Shown in pieces: positions 1 to 10,333 of a DNA stretch of 64,000 bases (the stretch's first letter is position 1; each line of letters opens with the position of its first letter). The notes beneath the pieces are model-generated. The model was not told where the DNA came from. It saw only the letters and a program-made list of their open reading frames with translations, and did no database searches. Location of the stretch: contig NZ_JAHKQF010000011.1 of NCBI RefSeq assembly GCF_018860965.1, positions 186,001-250,000 on the forward strand, in the 5' to 3' direction. Made by a program: the position numbers and the translations under genes. Source of the stretch: Alteromonas sp. C1M14 (GTDB taxonomy: Bacteria; Pseudomonadota; Gammaproteobacteria; Enterobacterales; Alteromonadaceae).

Positions 1-2
1 GT

Positions 3-695
3 TATAAAGCTGGTGACGGATATCTTGCCAGCGCCAAAGGGCGCAGCAATCAGCCTGTGGTGTTTGTTGACTCTTCAGGTCGTACTTTCTCTTGTGATGC
101 CCATGGTTTACCGTCTGCCCGTAGTCAGGGCGAGCCGCTGACCGGCCGCTTTAGTGTGGTGGGCGGTGAGCAGGTAACTGATGTCCTCATGGGAGAAGAA
201 AACCAGCGCTATCTGGTGGCATCTGATGCCGGTTACGGATTCGTAGGCAAGTTTTCTGACATGATAAGTAAGAACAAAGCGGGGAAAGCGTTTTTAACCT
301 TACCTTCTGCCGCGAAGGTGATAACACCACAACCGGTGAATGATATTGAATCTGACTGGTGTCTCTCTATTAGCAACGAAGGGCGTATGTTGCTGTTTCC
401 GTTACGAGATTTGCCAAGCCTTTCAAAAGGGAAAGGGAATAAGCTAATCAATATTTCAGCAGCTCGAGCAAAAAACCGTGAAGAGTTTGTGACCAGTATT
501 GCGGTGGTGCCGGAAGGGGCCTCGGTGAAAATACATGCCGGTAAACGTAGTATGGCTTTATCGCCCTCGGATTTGGCCCATTATTATGGTGAGCGCGGCC
601 GGCGAGGCAACAAACTTCCTCGGGGATTACAGCGGGTTGACGCTGTCACCATTGAAGCTACACACCAAGAAACGGATGACACTAGCGAGCAATAA
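3..695 (+). CDS. parC: DNA topoisomerase IV subunit A, C-terminal part (5' truncated by window edge)
   Basis: ParC is the DNA-breaking subunit of topoisomerase IV, which decatenates daughter chromosomes and relaxes supercoils in the cytoplasm. Only about 230 C-terminal residues are visible. The reading frame is open from base 3 and contains the ParC-type C-terminal stretches KGRSNQPVVF, LPSARSQGEPLTG, ASDAGYGFV and NKAGKAFLTLP, which belong to the DNA-wrapping beta-pinwheel domain. The catalytic tyrosine region lies upstream of the window. GyrA has similar blades, but the SARGQGEPLTG-like segment is typical of ParC. A GTG at base 57 is an internal codon, not a start. Confidence 0.93.
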   Translation, partial: YKAGDGYLASAKGRSNQPVVFVDSSGRTFSCDAHGLPSARSQGEPLTGRFSVVGGEQVTDVLMGEENQRYLVASDAGYGFVGKFSDMISKNKAGKAFLTLPSAAKVITPQPVNDIESDWCLSISNEGRMLLFPLRDLPSLSKGKGNKLINISAARAKNREEFVTSIAVVPEGASVKIHAGKRSMALSPSDLAHYYGERGRRGNKLPRGLQRVDAVTIEATHQETDDTSEQ

Positions 696-779
696 TTCAT
701 ACCAATTAATAAGTTGTCGAAACCCAACCTTGGACTAAACTCAACCTGAGAGAGAATAAAATTTACTCGGGGAAAGGTT

Positions 780-1319
780 ATGCTAGGGATTGTTTTTACA
801 ACATTGGTGGAGATGCTTGAGGAGAAAGTGTCTCCAGAGTTTGCTGATGAAGTGATTGTGGAAGCTAATCTGGATAACGACGGTGCCTATACTGCCGTTG
901 GATATTATCCGTTTTCAGATATGCAAAAACTACTGACGGTTTTAGTGGATAAAACCGGTAAGCCCCTAGACGCACTATTGTACGACTTTGGGCTGTATCT
1001 TTTTACTAAGTTAGCGTCTGCCCATGGTCAGGTTATGACCGGCAGAACTGGAATTCTAGACGCGTTATCTGTGCTAGATAATGATATTCATGTTCAGGTT
1101 CGCAAACTGTACCCCGATGCGGATCTCCCCACCTTTAATGTGATTTCTCAAACTGATAATTGTATGCGCTTGCGCTACTACTCCTCGCGGGATCTATACT
1201 CTCTAGCCGAAGGATTGATGGATGGCGCCGCTGCGCATTTTGGCCAGCGTATTTCTCGACAGCTTATTAAGCTTGATCAACCTCATACATACGAATTTAG
1301 TATTAGAGTGGAACAGTAA
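780..1319 (+). CDS. hnoX: H-NOX (heme NO-binding) sensor protein
   Basis: Cytoplasmic heme-based nitric oxide sensor of the HNOB/H-NOX family, 179 aa, about the usual length for the stand-alone bacterial form. The proximal heme ligand is predicted to be His104 (DNDIHVQVRKLYPDA). The YxSxR motif that contacts the heme propionates is Tyr133, Ser135, Arg137. The preceding LLYDFGLYLFTKL segment fits the family alpha-helical core. A GGGGAAAGG Shine-Dalgarno precedes the ATG. The next gene, 1 nt downstream on the same strand, encodes a GGDEF/EAL protein. This is the arrangement known from Shewanella and Legionella, where NO-bound H-NOX changes the activity of its partner cyclic-di-GMP enzyme. The coupling here is inferred from that arrangement. 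Confidence 0.93.
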   Translation: MLGIVFTTLVEMLEEKVSPEFADEVIVEANLDNDGAYTAVGYYPFSDMQKLLTVLVDKTGKPLDALLYDFGLYLFTKLASAHGQVMTGRTGILDALSVLDNDIHVQVRKLYPDADLPTFNVISQTDNCMRLRYYSSRDLYSLAEGLMDGAAAHFGQRISRQLIKLDQPHTYEFSIRVEQ

Positions 1320-1320
1320 C

Positions 1321-3465
1321 GTGTCAGAAAAGAATAGCCGAGATGACGTGGATTTTTTAAAGCGTCGTTTGTCTCGGGAGAAAAAAGCCCGCAAGCAGGC
1401 TGAAACCCTATTGTCTGAAAAAAGCAATGAACTGTACGATGCGCTTCAAGACAGTAAACAGACCGAAAGTCGGTTGAAGCTGGCATTATGGGCGGCCCAG
1501 GAGTCTTTTTGGGAATGGAATGCGAAAGACGATCAGTTTGCTATCCGCGCCTTTTCTTATAAATCCATCAAAGAATTCCATTGGAGCAGTAACACCTTCA
1601 GCTTACTTCGTCATGTGCACGAGGAAGATATCTCCAATCTCGAGTTTCAATGGGCGCTGGTGTTGCATTGCGATCAAGACAGGTTAGAACTGTCCTTTCG
1701 CTATCGCATCAAAGGTCAGTTTCTGTGGATGCGGTTGCGGGGGCGTGTATTAGAAAGAGATGGCAACGGTTCCGCCATCCGTATTGTAGGAACCATTCGG
1801 GACATTACCCACGAACGGGAAGCTGAGCAGTCGTTTCACCTTATGGCATCGGCGTTTGCCAGTTCTAAAGAGCCCATGTTGGTGTTATCTAACGACTTAA
1901 AAATAACCGAGTGTAATAACGCGGGTCAGCGCTTGTTAAGTTTAAAAGATAAAACGACCTGTTTTGGCTGGGCCCTGTTTGATGTATTAGATGAATCAAG
2001 CGATAAATTAACGCAATTGCAAGATAAAGAAGTGCGCTTTGAAACTAACCTCACATTGGCTGGAGGGCGCAAGCTACCTGTCGATGTAGCATTAGCTAAA
2101 TTTGAAAATCGATACCAGAACAAGCCCTACATTATTGCCACCTTAAGAGACATTTCTGACCGCAAAATGAGCGAAAGCCTATTACGGCAACTGGCAATGC
2201 ACGATGAACTCACCGGATTATTTAACCGCACAGGTCTTAATGATGTATTGGACAAGTACCTTAGTGGCGAACAGAAGTTCTCACTGATGTTCATAGATTT
2301 AGATGGCTTTAAACAAATCAATGATGGGGCGGGTCACGAGCTTGGCGATCTATGTTTACGCCGGGTGGCGAAAATCATGGAGCAGGTGCCAGTTATCGAC
2401 AAAATTGTTACCCGATGGGGGGGCGATGAATTTGTCATTGTGCTACCAAGCTGCGACGTCAAACGCGCAGAGAAAATTGGATTGTCGGTAATCGAGGGCA
2501 TTGAAAACTTAAAAATAGAATCTCAAAGTACAGAGCTGCGACTGTCAGCAAGTATTGGTATTGCTTCTTTTCCATGCCACGGGCAATCAGTGGAAAGGTT
2601 AATACAAAATGCTGATGCAGCAATGTATCAGGCTAAGATCCACGGCAAGGGCTGTGTGAATATTTACGAGCAAGGTTTATGGGAGAGCATGAAAGCTCAG
2701 GTCAGCTTATTGGCGGACTTGCGAAAAACCATCGAGCATGATCAATTGGACTTTTTCATCCAAGGTAAATATGACATACACGGTACGCTAAAATGCGGTG
2801 AGCTTTTATGCCGCTGGCATTCTGCATTACACGGGAATATATCGCCGGGTGTGTTTATTCCCTTGGCTGAAACCCATAGGCTCGACTTCTCCATTGGACT
2901 GCAAGCATTGCATCGAGCATGCGAGTACATAAAAGTGATGGATGAAGAGCGGGAGCCCGTACAATTGGCCGTCAATATCAGCGCAAATCAGTTACTTGAT
3001 CCTGGTTTTCCTAGTCAGGCTGTGGCCATTTGTCGCGAACATAATGTGGCGGCGAAAAATATCGAAATTGAACTGACAGAATCTATTTTCATGCAAAATG
3101 AAGAGCAAGCAATTGCAGCTTTGAACACGCTACGCCGGTATGGATTCGCCTTAGCCTTAGATGATTTTGGAAGTGGTTTTTCGGCGCTCAGTTATTTGTG
3201 CATGTTTTCTTTTTCTACGATTAAATTGGATCGTAGCTTACTAAAAGATATTCACCGCGACGAAAAAGCCTTGGCGTTGTTTCAAGGGATTATTGCCATG
3301 TTACGACGGTTGAAAATGCATACGGTGGTAGAAGGGGTCGAGTTGTCAGAATATCTGCCGGTATTGCGAGAAGCCCGAGTGGATTTACTGCAGGGGTTTT
3401 ATTTTGATAAACCTGCGCCCTTTGGGCAGTTTATGGCAAGGTTGCCGTTACGCGGGATTATTTAG
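1321..3465 (+). CDS. H-NOX-associated PAS-PAS-GGDEF-EAL cyclic-di-GMP enzyme
   Basis: Predicted bifunctional cyclic-di-GMP synthase/phosphodiesterase of 714 aa, cytoplasmic (no membrane segment seen). Order: N-terminal charged coiled coil (about 10-45; LKRRLSREKKARKQAE), a PAS fold ending LRGRVLERDG..IVGTIRDIT (about 55-165), a second PAS (about 175-290), GGDEF at 367-371 (RWGGDEFVIVLP) and an EAL domain (about 455-710). The EAL signature reads ELL at 494-496. Other EAL metal and catalytic positions look intact: NISANQ, ELTES, DDFGSG, IKLD, VEGVE, LLQGF. The RxxD inhibitory site before GGDEF is not seen. I chose the GTG 1 nt after the hnoX stop, because a longer reading would overlap hnoX by about 100 nt. 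The pairing suggests NO control of biofilm or motility through c-di-GMP. Confidence 0.9.
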   Translation: MSEKNSRDDVDFLKRRLSREKKARKQAETLLSEKSNELYDALQDSKQTESRLKLALWAAQESFWEWNAKDDQFAIRAFSYKSIKEFHWSSNTFSLLRHVHEEDISNLEFQWALVLHCDQDRLELSFRYRIKGQFLWMRLRGRVLERDGNGSAIRIVGTIRDITHEREAEQSFHLMASAFASSKEPMLVLSNDLKITECNNAGQRLLSLKDKTTCFGWALFDVLDESSDKLTQLQDKEVRFETNLTLAGGRKLPVDVALAKFENRYQNKPYIIATLRDISDRKMSESLLRQLAMHDELTGLFNRTGLNDVLDKYLSGEQKFSLMFIDLDGFKQINDGAGHELGDLCLRRVAKIMEQVPVIDKIVTRWGGDEFVIVLPSCDVKRAEKIGLSVIEGIENLKIESQSTELRLSASIGIASFPCHGQSVERLIQNADAAMYQAKIHGKGCVNIYEQGLWESMKAQVSLLADLRKTIEHDQLDFFIQGKYDIHGTLKCGELLCRWHSALHGNISPGVFIPLAETHRLDFSIGLQALHRACEYIKVMDEEREPVQLAVNISANQLLDPGFPSQAVAICREHNVAAKNIEIELTESIFMQNEEQAIAALNTLRRYGFALALDDFGSGFSALSYLCMFSFSTIKLDRSLLKDIHRDEKALALFQGIIAMLRRLKMHTVVEGVELSEYLPVLREARVDLLQGFYFDKPAPFGQFMARLPLRGII

Positions 3466-3484
3466 TGAATATGGATAGCGAAGG

Positions 3485-3524
3485 GTGGGTTGTGGCTACT
3501 TGGTGATGCCCAACCCACGTTTTT
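3485..3524 (+). terminator. Rho-independent terminator after the H-NOX/c-di-GMP operon
   Basis: GTGGGTTG pairs with CAACCCAC, extended inward by GGC/GCC across one bulged T, and is followed by GTTTTTG on the plus strand. It ends the hnoX transcript just before the convergent DUF1338 gene. Confidence 0.75.
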
Positions 3525-3527
3525 GCA

Positions 3528-4334
3528 TTATTTGGCATTAGTGCTTTCGAAAATTTTATCCGCTGATGCCGCAACAAAGCCTTGATAGCGACGACCATTG
3601 GGCATGGTATAGCGCTGAGCAAACTCGTAGAAACATGAAGGGATCTCCACCTGCTCACTGCCCATGGTGACTACCGCCTTATCGGCCATGGTCGATGACT
3701 GAGCTAAGAAAACGTCTTCACCACCTTTGATTTCTCCGCCGGATGTATTTAGCACAAAGCCGGCACTTTTTAGCAAGGCATTCACCTGGGCGAGAGATTG
3801 GTACTGAGCTAAATAATTCACGCTAACGGTAAAATGATTAGCCTGAAACCCCCAAGCAGCTAGCCAAGCAGCATATTCAGATTCATTCAAAAGGGTATCG
3901 TAGTCTTCTTTGGTTAACGCCCAATGGCGACCAGAATAAAGAAAATCGTCACTGTCCACGGCATGAGCATTCATTGAGTTAACTAAACCGACAATAATAT
4001 CCTGGGCAGTTTGCGATAACTCCTCAACCCGCAACTCACTGATAAATACCTTGGGTTTGGTGTCATCAGGATGTTCGAAATGTTGAGCGGTCAGCTTTTT
4101 GGCTTCAAAGTTATAGTCCCCTTTGGCCTCATAACCTAAGGCAAGAAAATGGGCTGCCAGTTTCTCTAAGTTGGTTTTGCCCAAATTAAAGGTTCTAAAC
4201 GCCACATGGTCGTTGACGATTTGCTCACGACCTTCTTCTCCGGCTAGCAGGGAATGAATCTTATGGGCTGACGGTGTGATAGCAACATATTTGTCCCACA
4301 GATGGGCAAACAAGGTATCTATGTTCGTATGCAT
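3528..4334 (-). CDS. DUF1338 family 2-oxoacid dioxygenase/decarboxylase (YdcJ/HglS-like)
   Basis: Protein of 268 aa from the DUF1338 (PF07063) family in the VOC superfamily. The characterised member HglS is an Fe(II) 2-oxoadipate dioxygenase/decarboxylase giving 2-hydroxyglutarate. Candidate metal ligands are His43 (NDHVAFRTF), His167 (ANHFTVSVN) and Glu237 (CFYEFAQRY), in the family order His-His-Glu. The gene is last in astC-astA-astD-DUF1338, 20 bp after astD. From memory the same neighbourhood exists in Shewanella and Alteromonas. The context suggests a role at the 2-oxoglutarate or succinylglutamate end of amino-acid catabolism, but the substrate is not determined by the sequence. A lysine-catabolic 2-oxoadipate role is the alternative. 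Confidence 0.85.
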   Translation of the reverse strand: MHTNIDTLFAHLWDKYVAITPSAHKIHSLLAGEEGREQIVNDHVAFRTFNLGKTNLEKLAAHFLALGYEAKGDYNFEAKKLTAQHFEHPDDTKPKVFISELRVEELSQTAQDIIVGLVNSMNAHAVDSDDFLYSGRHWALTKEDYDTLLNESEYAAWLAAWGFQANHFTVSVNYLAQYQSLAQVNALLKSAGFVLNTSGGEIKGGEDVFLAQSSTMADKAVVTMGSEQVEIPSCFYEFAQRYTMPNGRRYQGFVAASADKIFESTNAK

Positions 4335-4354
4335 AACAACAATACTCCTTGAAA

Positions 4355-5824
4355 CTACAAGGTTAAACCGGGGCTTAACGCACCAGGCAGTGTCACTTTA
4401 TCCAGCTCCACCGAAGCCACAGGGTACGCACAGTAGTCTGCCGCATAATAGGCGCTGGCTCTATGGTTGCCGCTTTCGCCTACCCCACCAAAGGGCGCCG
4501 CACTGCTTGCTCCGGTAATGGGACGGTTCCAGTTAACAATACCGGCCCGAATACGGTCGAAGAAGTAACGGTAGTCATCTTCTTTGTCGCCAATAAACCC
4601 AGCAGAAAGACCATAACGGGTATTGTTCGCCTCACAAATGGCACTGTCGAAATCATCATAACGAATCACTTTCAACAAGGGACCGAAATGTTCTTCATCT
4701 GGCAGTGAAGGAAGTATCTCGGTAACATCAATAATGCCTGGTGTGGCAAAGCCCTTAGTCGTGTCAGGTTGGGTCAGACGTACAAGAACATGGGCGCCTA
4801 AGCTTTCTAATTGCCGTTGTGCATCTGCCATCATTTTAGCCGCAGAGGATGAAATCATTGCCCCCATGAAAGGCTGGTCTGCATCGTCGTAATTGCCGAC
4901 TTTAATCTGTTTTGTCACTGCAATAAGGCGTGCTAGAACTTTGTCTCCGTCATTGCCAGAAGGCAAAAATAAGCGTCGTGCACAGGTGCAGCGCTGGCCT
5001 GAGGTAACAAACGCCGATTGCACGATGTCATGAACAACGGCATCAGTGTCCGGCGCATCTTTTACTATGAGAGGATTATTGCCCCCCATTTCTAAGGCCA
5101 GTATTTTGCCCGGATGACCGGCAAATTGCTCGTGAAGGATCTTACCTGTACGGGAACTGCCAGTGAAAAACAAACCGTCAATATCATGGTGAGAGGCTAA
5201 TGCTTTACCGGTGTCGACTTCCCCTTGAACGAGGTTTAGTACGCCGGCCGGTAAACCTGCTTGAGCCCATAAGTCCACCATAAAGGCCGCCACTGCAGGA
5301 GTCAGATCGCTAGGCTTAAAGACTATGGTGTTTCCTGCTAACAAGGCCGGCACAATATGTCCGTTGGGTAAATGACCGGGAAAGTTATACGGGCCAAATA
5401 CGGCAACCACACCATGGGGCTTGTGGCGAATAAATGCCTGGCCTACCGGCATGGGGTTTTCTACTGTACCGGTTCGCTCCTGATAGGCTTTTTCTGAAAT
5501 ACCAATCTTTCCTATCATGGCGCCCACTTCGGTGGCGGTTTCCCACTCCGGCTTGCCCGTTTCCTTCGCAATAAGCTTGCTTAAGGCCGCTTTGTTTTGC
5601 CCGAGTAGTTCACCATAAGCCTTGATAATGGCTAGTCGCTGCTCAACGGATTGAGATGCCCAAAGCGGAGCACTTTGCCGTGCCGCTTTGATCGCTAAGT
5701 CTACTTGCTCTGGGGTGGCAGATTGGCCTTCCCAAATGACCTGGTTTTTTGCCGGATCGACGGATTCAATAGTGTGTCCTTGTCCCGCGATCCACTCACC
5801 ATTAATGAAGAGTGTCGTTTGCAT
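4355..5824 (-). CDS. astD: N-succinylglutamate 5-semialdehyde dehydrogenase
   Basis: Fourth enzyme of the arginine succinyltransferase (AST) pathway, oxidising succinylglutamate semialdehyde to succinylglutamate with NAD+ in the cytoplasm. The 489-aa length is typical. The aldehyde dehydrogenase fold shows Asn147 ([12 protein letters not shown]), general base Glu245 ([11 protein letters not shown]) and catalytic Cys279 ([10 protein letters not shown]). GSSRTGK lies in the NAD-binding region. The gene sits between astA (15 bp upstream) and DUF1338. astB and astE, needed to complete the pathway, are not in this window. A general succinate semialdehyde dehydrogenase is possible, but the context and the [15 protein letters not shown] motif favour AstD. 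Confidence 0.95.
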   Translation of the reverse strand: MQTTLFINGEWIAGQGHTIESVDPAKNQVIWEGQSATPEQVDLAIKAARQSAPLWASQSVEQRLAIIKAYGELLGQNKAALSKLIAKETGKPEWETATEVGAMIGKIGISEKAYQERTGTVENPMPVGQAFIRHKPHGVVAVFGPYNFPGHLPNGHIVPALLAGNTIVFKPSDLTPAVAAFMVDLWAQAGLPAGVLNLVQGEVDTGKALASHHDIDGLFFTGSSRTGKILHEQFAGHPGKILALEMGGNNPLIVKDAPDTDAVVHDIVQSAFVTSGQRCTCARRLFLPSGNDGDKVLARLIAVTKQIKVGNYDDADQPFMGAMISSSAAKMMADAQRQLESLGAHVLVRLTQPDTTKGFATPGIIDVTEILPSLPDEEHFGPLLKVIRYDDFDSAICEANNTRYGLSAGFIGDKEDDYRYFFDRIRAGIVNWNRPITGASSAAPFGGVGESGNHRASAYYAADYCAYPVASVELDKVTLPGALSPGLTL

Positions 5825-5839
5825 GTATGGTACCTGTCG

Positions 5840-6877
5840 TTAGTCTCGATAGTGGATGGGCGCGAAACGCACCATATCACCATCATTTATATTAAGCGCC
5901 TTGGCGGCTTGTCTGGATATTACTGCTACATTGTTGGTTTCGCTTACCGCCAAATCTGTGGCAACGGCGCGAAAATCTTTGACTGACGTGTTAATGATGT
6001 AGCAGGTTTGGCCGCCTTGAGCGGCCGTTTGGTCGTCAATTACTACCGGCAGTTTTCGGCTGGCCTGTGCAGTTCGGATATGACTAAGGTTAGCTTCTAC
6101 GGTGGGCCCGGCATCAAAAATATCAACATACCCGCGATAACCGAATCCTTCCTCTTGCAACAGTTGCAGGGCAGGGCGCGTTTTGTCATGCACTTTACCA
6201 ATTACTGCTTGAGCTTCTTTGCTTAACAAATTGACATATATCGGGTATTTGGGCATTAATTCAGCAATGAAACGCTTATTCCCGATGCCGGTAAGGTAAT
6301 CGGCGGTGGGGAAATCCAGCGAAAAGAAATGCTCTTCCAGCCAAGCCCAAAATGGTGAACGCCCTTGTTCGTCATTGACACCACGCATTTCTGCAATGAT
6401 GGTTTCTGAAAAGCGCTCGCGGTGTTCCATCATAAATAGAAAACGTATTTTTGATAAAAAACGCCCGTTGATGCCGCCACGGGCCTGCTCCCGCAGAAAC
6501 AGCGTGCATATTTCAGTAACACCGGTGTAGTCATTACATACCGATAAAATATCTACGGTGTTGTGGATATTAAGTTCACGGGAAGCATGCACCACTTTAC
6601 CTACGTGATAATGGTAGAACGCATCATCTAGGCCCACAGCGGCTTCGATACCGGTGGTTCCCACTACCGTATTGGTGGTGGTATCTTCCAGTACGAAAAG
6701 ATAAGACTGATTGCCCGGCGCGTTCACCGTGGAAGAAAACGCAGCTTCAGCCCGCGAGATCTTGTTTCTTAATAAGGTTTCGTTTACCGGTAAAGAGGTA
6801 AATCCCACACCGGATTCCACGGCGACCTGATGCAGTGCCGAGTAATCCTGTGCTGAGATGGGGCGAATAATATACAT
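5840..6877 (-). CDS. astA: Arginine N-succinyltransferase
   Basis: First committed enzyme of the AST pathway, transferring succinyl from succinyl-CoA to the alpha-amino group of arginine. The 345-aa length is normal for AstA. It opens with MYIIRPISAQDYSALHQVA, as GNAT-like AstA proteins do, and contains GRFLSKIRFLFMMEHRERF and EEGFGYRGYVDIFDAGPTVEA, both characteristic. It lies 24 bp downstream of astC/argD and 15 bp upstream of astD, consistent with one transcript. Expression is probably arginine- and nitrogen-responsive; an ArgR-box-like site lies upstream of astC. Confidence 0.96.
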   Translation of the reverse strand: MYIIRPISAQDYSALHQVAVESGVGFTSLPVNETLLRNKISRAEAAFSSTVNAPGNQSYLFVLEDTTTNTVVGTTGIEAAVGLDDAFYHYHVGKVVHASRELNIHNTVDILSVCNDYTGVTEICTLFLREQARGGINGRFLSKIRFLFMMEHRERFSETIIAEMRGVNDEQGRSPFWAWLEEHFFSLDFPTADYLTGIGNKRFIAELMPKYPIYVNLLSKEAQAVIGKVHDKTRPALQLLQEEGFGYRGYVDIFDAGPTVEANLSHIRTAQASRKLPVVIDDQTAAQGGQTCYIINTSVKDFRAVATDLAVSETNNVAVISRQAAKALNINDGDMVRFAPIHYRD

Positions 6878-6901
6878 AGTCGCTCGCTTTTTAATCTGGA
6901 G

Positions 6902-8182
<1,281 letters not shown>

Positions 8183-8275
8183 CTACTAGTATGCCATTTC
8201 TCGTGGCAATTTGTAACCATAGCTAATTGGCTGGAGGCCTTGTTTCTCGCGGTCTTTGGCTTGTTTTGCAAGAAA

Positions 8276-8293
8276 AGTGAATAACTATTTAGA
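8276..8293. promoter_or_regulatory. Candidate ArgR-binding ARG box upstream of astC/argD
   Basis: The site reads TGAAT-aact-ATTTA, matching 9 of the 10 conserved half-site positions of the ARG box (WNTGAATWWWWATTCANW, recalled from E. coli). It is about 170 bp upstream of the astC/argD start. No convincing second box at the usual 3-bp spacing was found, so this is tentative. Confidence 0.4.
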
Positions 8294-8356
8294 TACAAGC
8301 CCAATCGCTATTCTATTTGTTGATAAGTAAAGAGGGGAAGGTTATGGCTATAAGGA

Positions 8357-8397
8357 CAAAAAACGATGGATATTCATCACCTTGAATGAATATCCAT
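8357..8397 (-). terminator. Rho-independent terminator after the HDOD gene
   Basis: A perfect 12-bp stem (ATGGATATTCAT with its complement, 8-nt loop) is followed on the minus strand by CGTTTTTTG. It closes the rpe-trpS-pabA-HDOD direction of transcription. On the plus strand the stem is followed by A's, so it acts on the minus strand only. Confidence 0.7.
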
Positions 8398-8404
8398 AAA
8401 AAAA

Positions 8405-9631
8405 TTAATCTGCCTTGGTATTTTCGGTCAGGGGAAGCTGAAAAATATCGATTTTCTTTAAGATATCTCGTTGCGGGCGAGTGAGGCCACTGCTTGCTAA
8501 TACCGAGGGAATTTCCTGCTTTTCTATAAATTTACTTTGGTGAAGCATCCTTACTGCGGTGTATTTTTGTGCGCTAGATAATAGGCCCGGCAGGCTTTCG
8601 TTGCTGTTTGTCGATACCGCACTGGCTGAATAGGTAGGAGCGAGTTCTAAATGCTTAAAATGCATATGGGCTACGATATCTGCATTTAAGTTATCTGCAT
8701 ACATATTTTGAATGGCAATCAGGTAGTTTGCTGAGGCCGGTAATTTTGTCAGTGCGGCGTGCAGAGCCGTGTCTCTATCGTCTTCAGCTTCCCGTAATAA
8801 ATCCAACTGCACCTGCTCGAAATACTTAAAGTAAAGCCGAATAATCGCGCATCGGCCCAATTGTGAAAAAATACCTAAGGCAAATGCTTCATGGGCTTTC
8901 ACATTGTATTGAGGGGCGATGGCTCGCAGCGTTAACGCCGTACCCTGGGCATATTGCATGAGTTGGTTTTTAATGTCGGGAAAGGGGTCAGTAATTTTAG
9001 GCAAGGCCTTGCGCAAAATCATGCTGGGCAACAACAGCCTGAGGTTATCAATACCCAAAAAGCTTAACGCAGTGCGCAACGATTCCACCAAAATGATTTT
9101 GCCCCGGGCATCTCGACGTCGGAACTTAGGGGAATTCACCACCGTCAGCAATTCGTCAAACAACCAAGGTAGTGCGCCAGCATGAGGTTCAATGCGCGAA
9201 ATTGCAGTGGATTTCACTGACAAAATATCCAGCAATGACGCAACGTTCTCATCGAGACCTAATACCTCTTTTGCTAACGTATCAGGCTGAGTAAAATGAC
9301 TTTGTATAAGGTTGAATACACGTTGATGTAGCGCCGCATTGACACGATCTAAATAAGACGCGTCAGTGTCTGCTTTAATCTGCTTATTTTTGATGGCGAC
9401 TTTTTCTACCTGAAGTAACCGTCGTCGCGCGTTATTTTGTTCCGATTCAGCAAAACTCACTTCCCCAGGGCTACGTCTGCCCATCATCTGCGAAACCCGT
9501 GCAGGAGTAATAAGCAGATTATCGAATCGCTCTTCTACAGGCGGCAATGAGGGTTTTGCTGCTTTCACGAGAGTGGGGCTCCGGCGGTTAATTGGCCCGG
9601 TGCAAAGGGCTTCAGATACGGAATAAAACAA
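8405..9631 (-). CDS. HDOD-domain protein (signalling, degenerate HD fold)
   Basis: Protein of about 408 aa with an HDOD-like domain in its middle (about residues 130-340). The segment LFDELLTVVNSPKFRRR...ILVESLRTALSFLGIDNLRLLLPSM is the usual helix run followed by the G(I/V)xxLR motif. HDOD proteins are catalytically inactive relatives of HD phosphohydrolases, often tied to c-di-GMP or stress signalling, and no HD metal pair is obvious. The N-terminal 120 residues are basic and unassigned. The start is uncertain: the frame opens with TTG just after an in-frame TGA, and the first ATG is about 48 codons inside. It lies 35 bp downstream of pabA on the same strand. The partner is unknown. Confidence 0.7.
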   Translation of the reverse strand: MFYSVSEALCTGPINRRSPTLVKAAKPSLPPVEERFDNLLITPARVSQMMGRRSPGEVSFAESEQNNARRRLLQVEKVAIKNKQIKADTDASYLDRVNAALHQRVFNLIQSHFTQPDTLAKEVLGLDENVASLLDILSVKSTAISRIEPHAGALPWLFDELLTVVNSPKFRRRDARGKIILVESLRTALSFLGIDNLRLLLPSMILRKALPKITDPFPDIKNQLMQYAQGTALTLRAIAPQYNVKAHEAFALGIFSQLGRCAIIRLYFKYFEQVQLDLLREAEDDRDTALHAALTKLPASANYLIAIQNMYADNLNADIVAHMHFKHLELAPTYSASAVSTNSNESLPGLLSSAQKYTAVRMLHQSKFIEKQEIPSVLASSGLTRPQRDILKKIDIFQLPLTENTKAD

Positions 9632-9666
9632 CGTTGAGGCTCATTCATTTAAATAATATAACTTGG

Positions 9667-10305
9667 TTATCGGCCGGTAGGCAGAATTTTTTGAGCTTTT
9701 GTTGCCGCTAATTGCTGATTAAATTGCTCTGCTTGGCAGATAAACGCGCTTAGCAAGTCGTGACCATGTTCTGTTAATAGCGATTCGGGATGAAACTGTA
9801 CGCCCCATATGGGTAAAGCGCGGTGGCTCACGGCCATAATTTCCCGCTGTCCTGAGGATGCGTCACACCATGCATCCACGGTAAACGTATCGGGGAGGGA
9901 ATCTGGCGCGATAACCAGCGAATGGTAGCGGGTGACGTGATAACGACTGGGTAGATGGCGAAAAAGCCCCGTACTTTGATGAGTCAGCAGCGAGGTTTTG
10001 CCATGTTTAATATCATTAGCTTGTACCACTTTTGCGCCGAAAGCCTGGCCAATGGATTGATGGCCTAAGCAAACCCCGAATAGAGGAATGTTGCCGGCAA
10101 ACCTTTTGATTGCCGCCAAGGTAATGCCGGCTTCGTTGGGGGTACAGGGGCCCGGTGAAAACACCAGCATGCTGGGTGACATCTGGGCAATCTCCGCCAA
10201 GGTGATGGCATCATTGCGCACCACCTGCACCGTCTGGCCCAGCTCTGTAAAGTACCGGGCGAGATTATGGGTGAATGAATCGAAGTTATCGATTAATAAT
10301 AGCAA
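9667..10305 (-). CDS. pabA: Aminodeoxychorismate/anthranilate synthase glutaminase subunit
   Basis: Class I glutamine amidotransferase, 212 aa, releasing ammonia for the chorismate-using partner (PabB for folate, or TrpE for tryptophan). The catalytic cysteine is Cys79 (FGVCLGHQ) and the histidine is in GVQFHPES. The oxyanion motif is VFSPGPCTPNEAG. It begins LLLIDNFDSFTHNLARYF, typical of PabA/TrpG. It is adjacent to trpS and upstream of the astC block, a setting in which related genomes carry pabA rather than trpG. Sequence alone cannot exclude shared use by both synthases. A C-terminal tail of about 20 residues runs beyond the conserved fold. Confidence 0.88.
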   Translation of the reverse strand: MLLLIDNFDSFTHNLARYFTELGQTVQVVRNDAITLAEIAQMSPSMLVFSPGPCTPNEAGITLAAIKRFAGNIPLFGVCLGHQSIGQAFGAKVVQANDIKHGKTSLLTHQSTGLFRHLPSRYHVTRYHSLVIAPDSLPDTFTVDAWCDASSGQREIMAVSHRALPIWGVQFHPESLLTEHGHDLLSAFICQAEQFNQQLAATKAQKILPTGR

Positions 10306-10333
10306 CGACTGAGCCCTTGTCTGCTTGCGCCAA

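Noticed and set aside
1222..1320. Longer N-terminus for the GGDEF/EAL protein
   Set aside because: It would overlap hnoX by about 100 nt and adds no family-like sequence. The GTG directly after the hnoX stop fits the coiled-coil start.
8185..8215. TGGCA-like motifs as a sigma-54 promoter for astC
   Set aside because: The -12 element does not match and the spacing is wrong.
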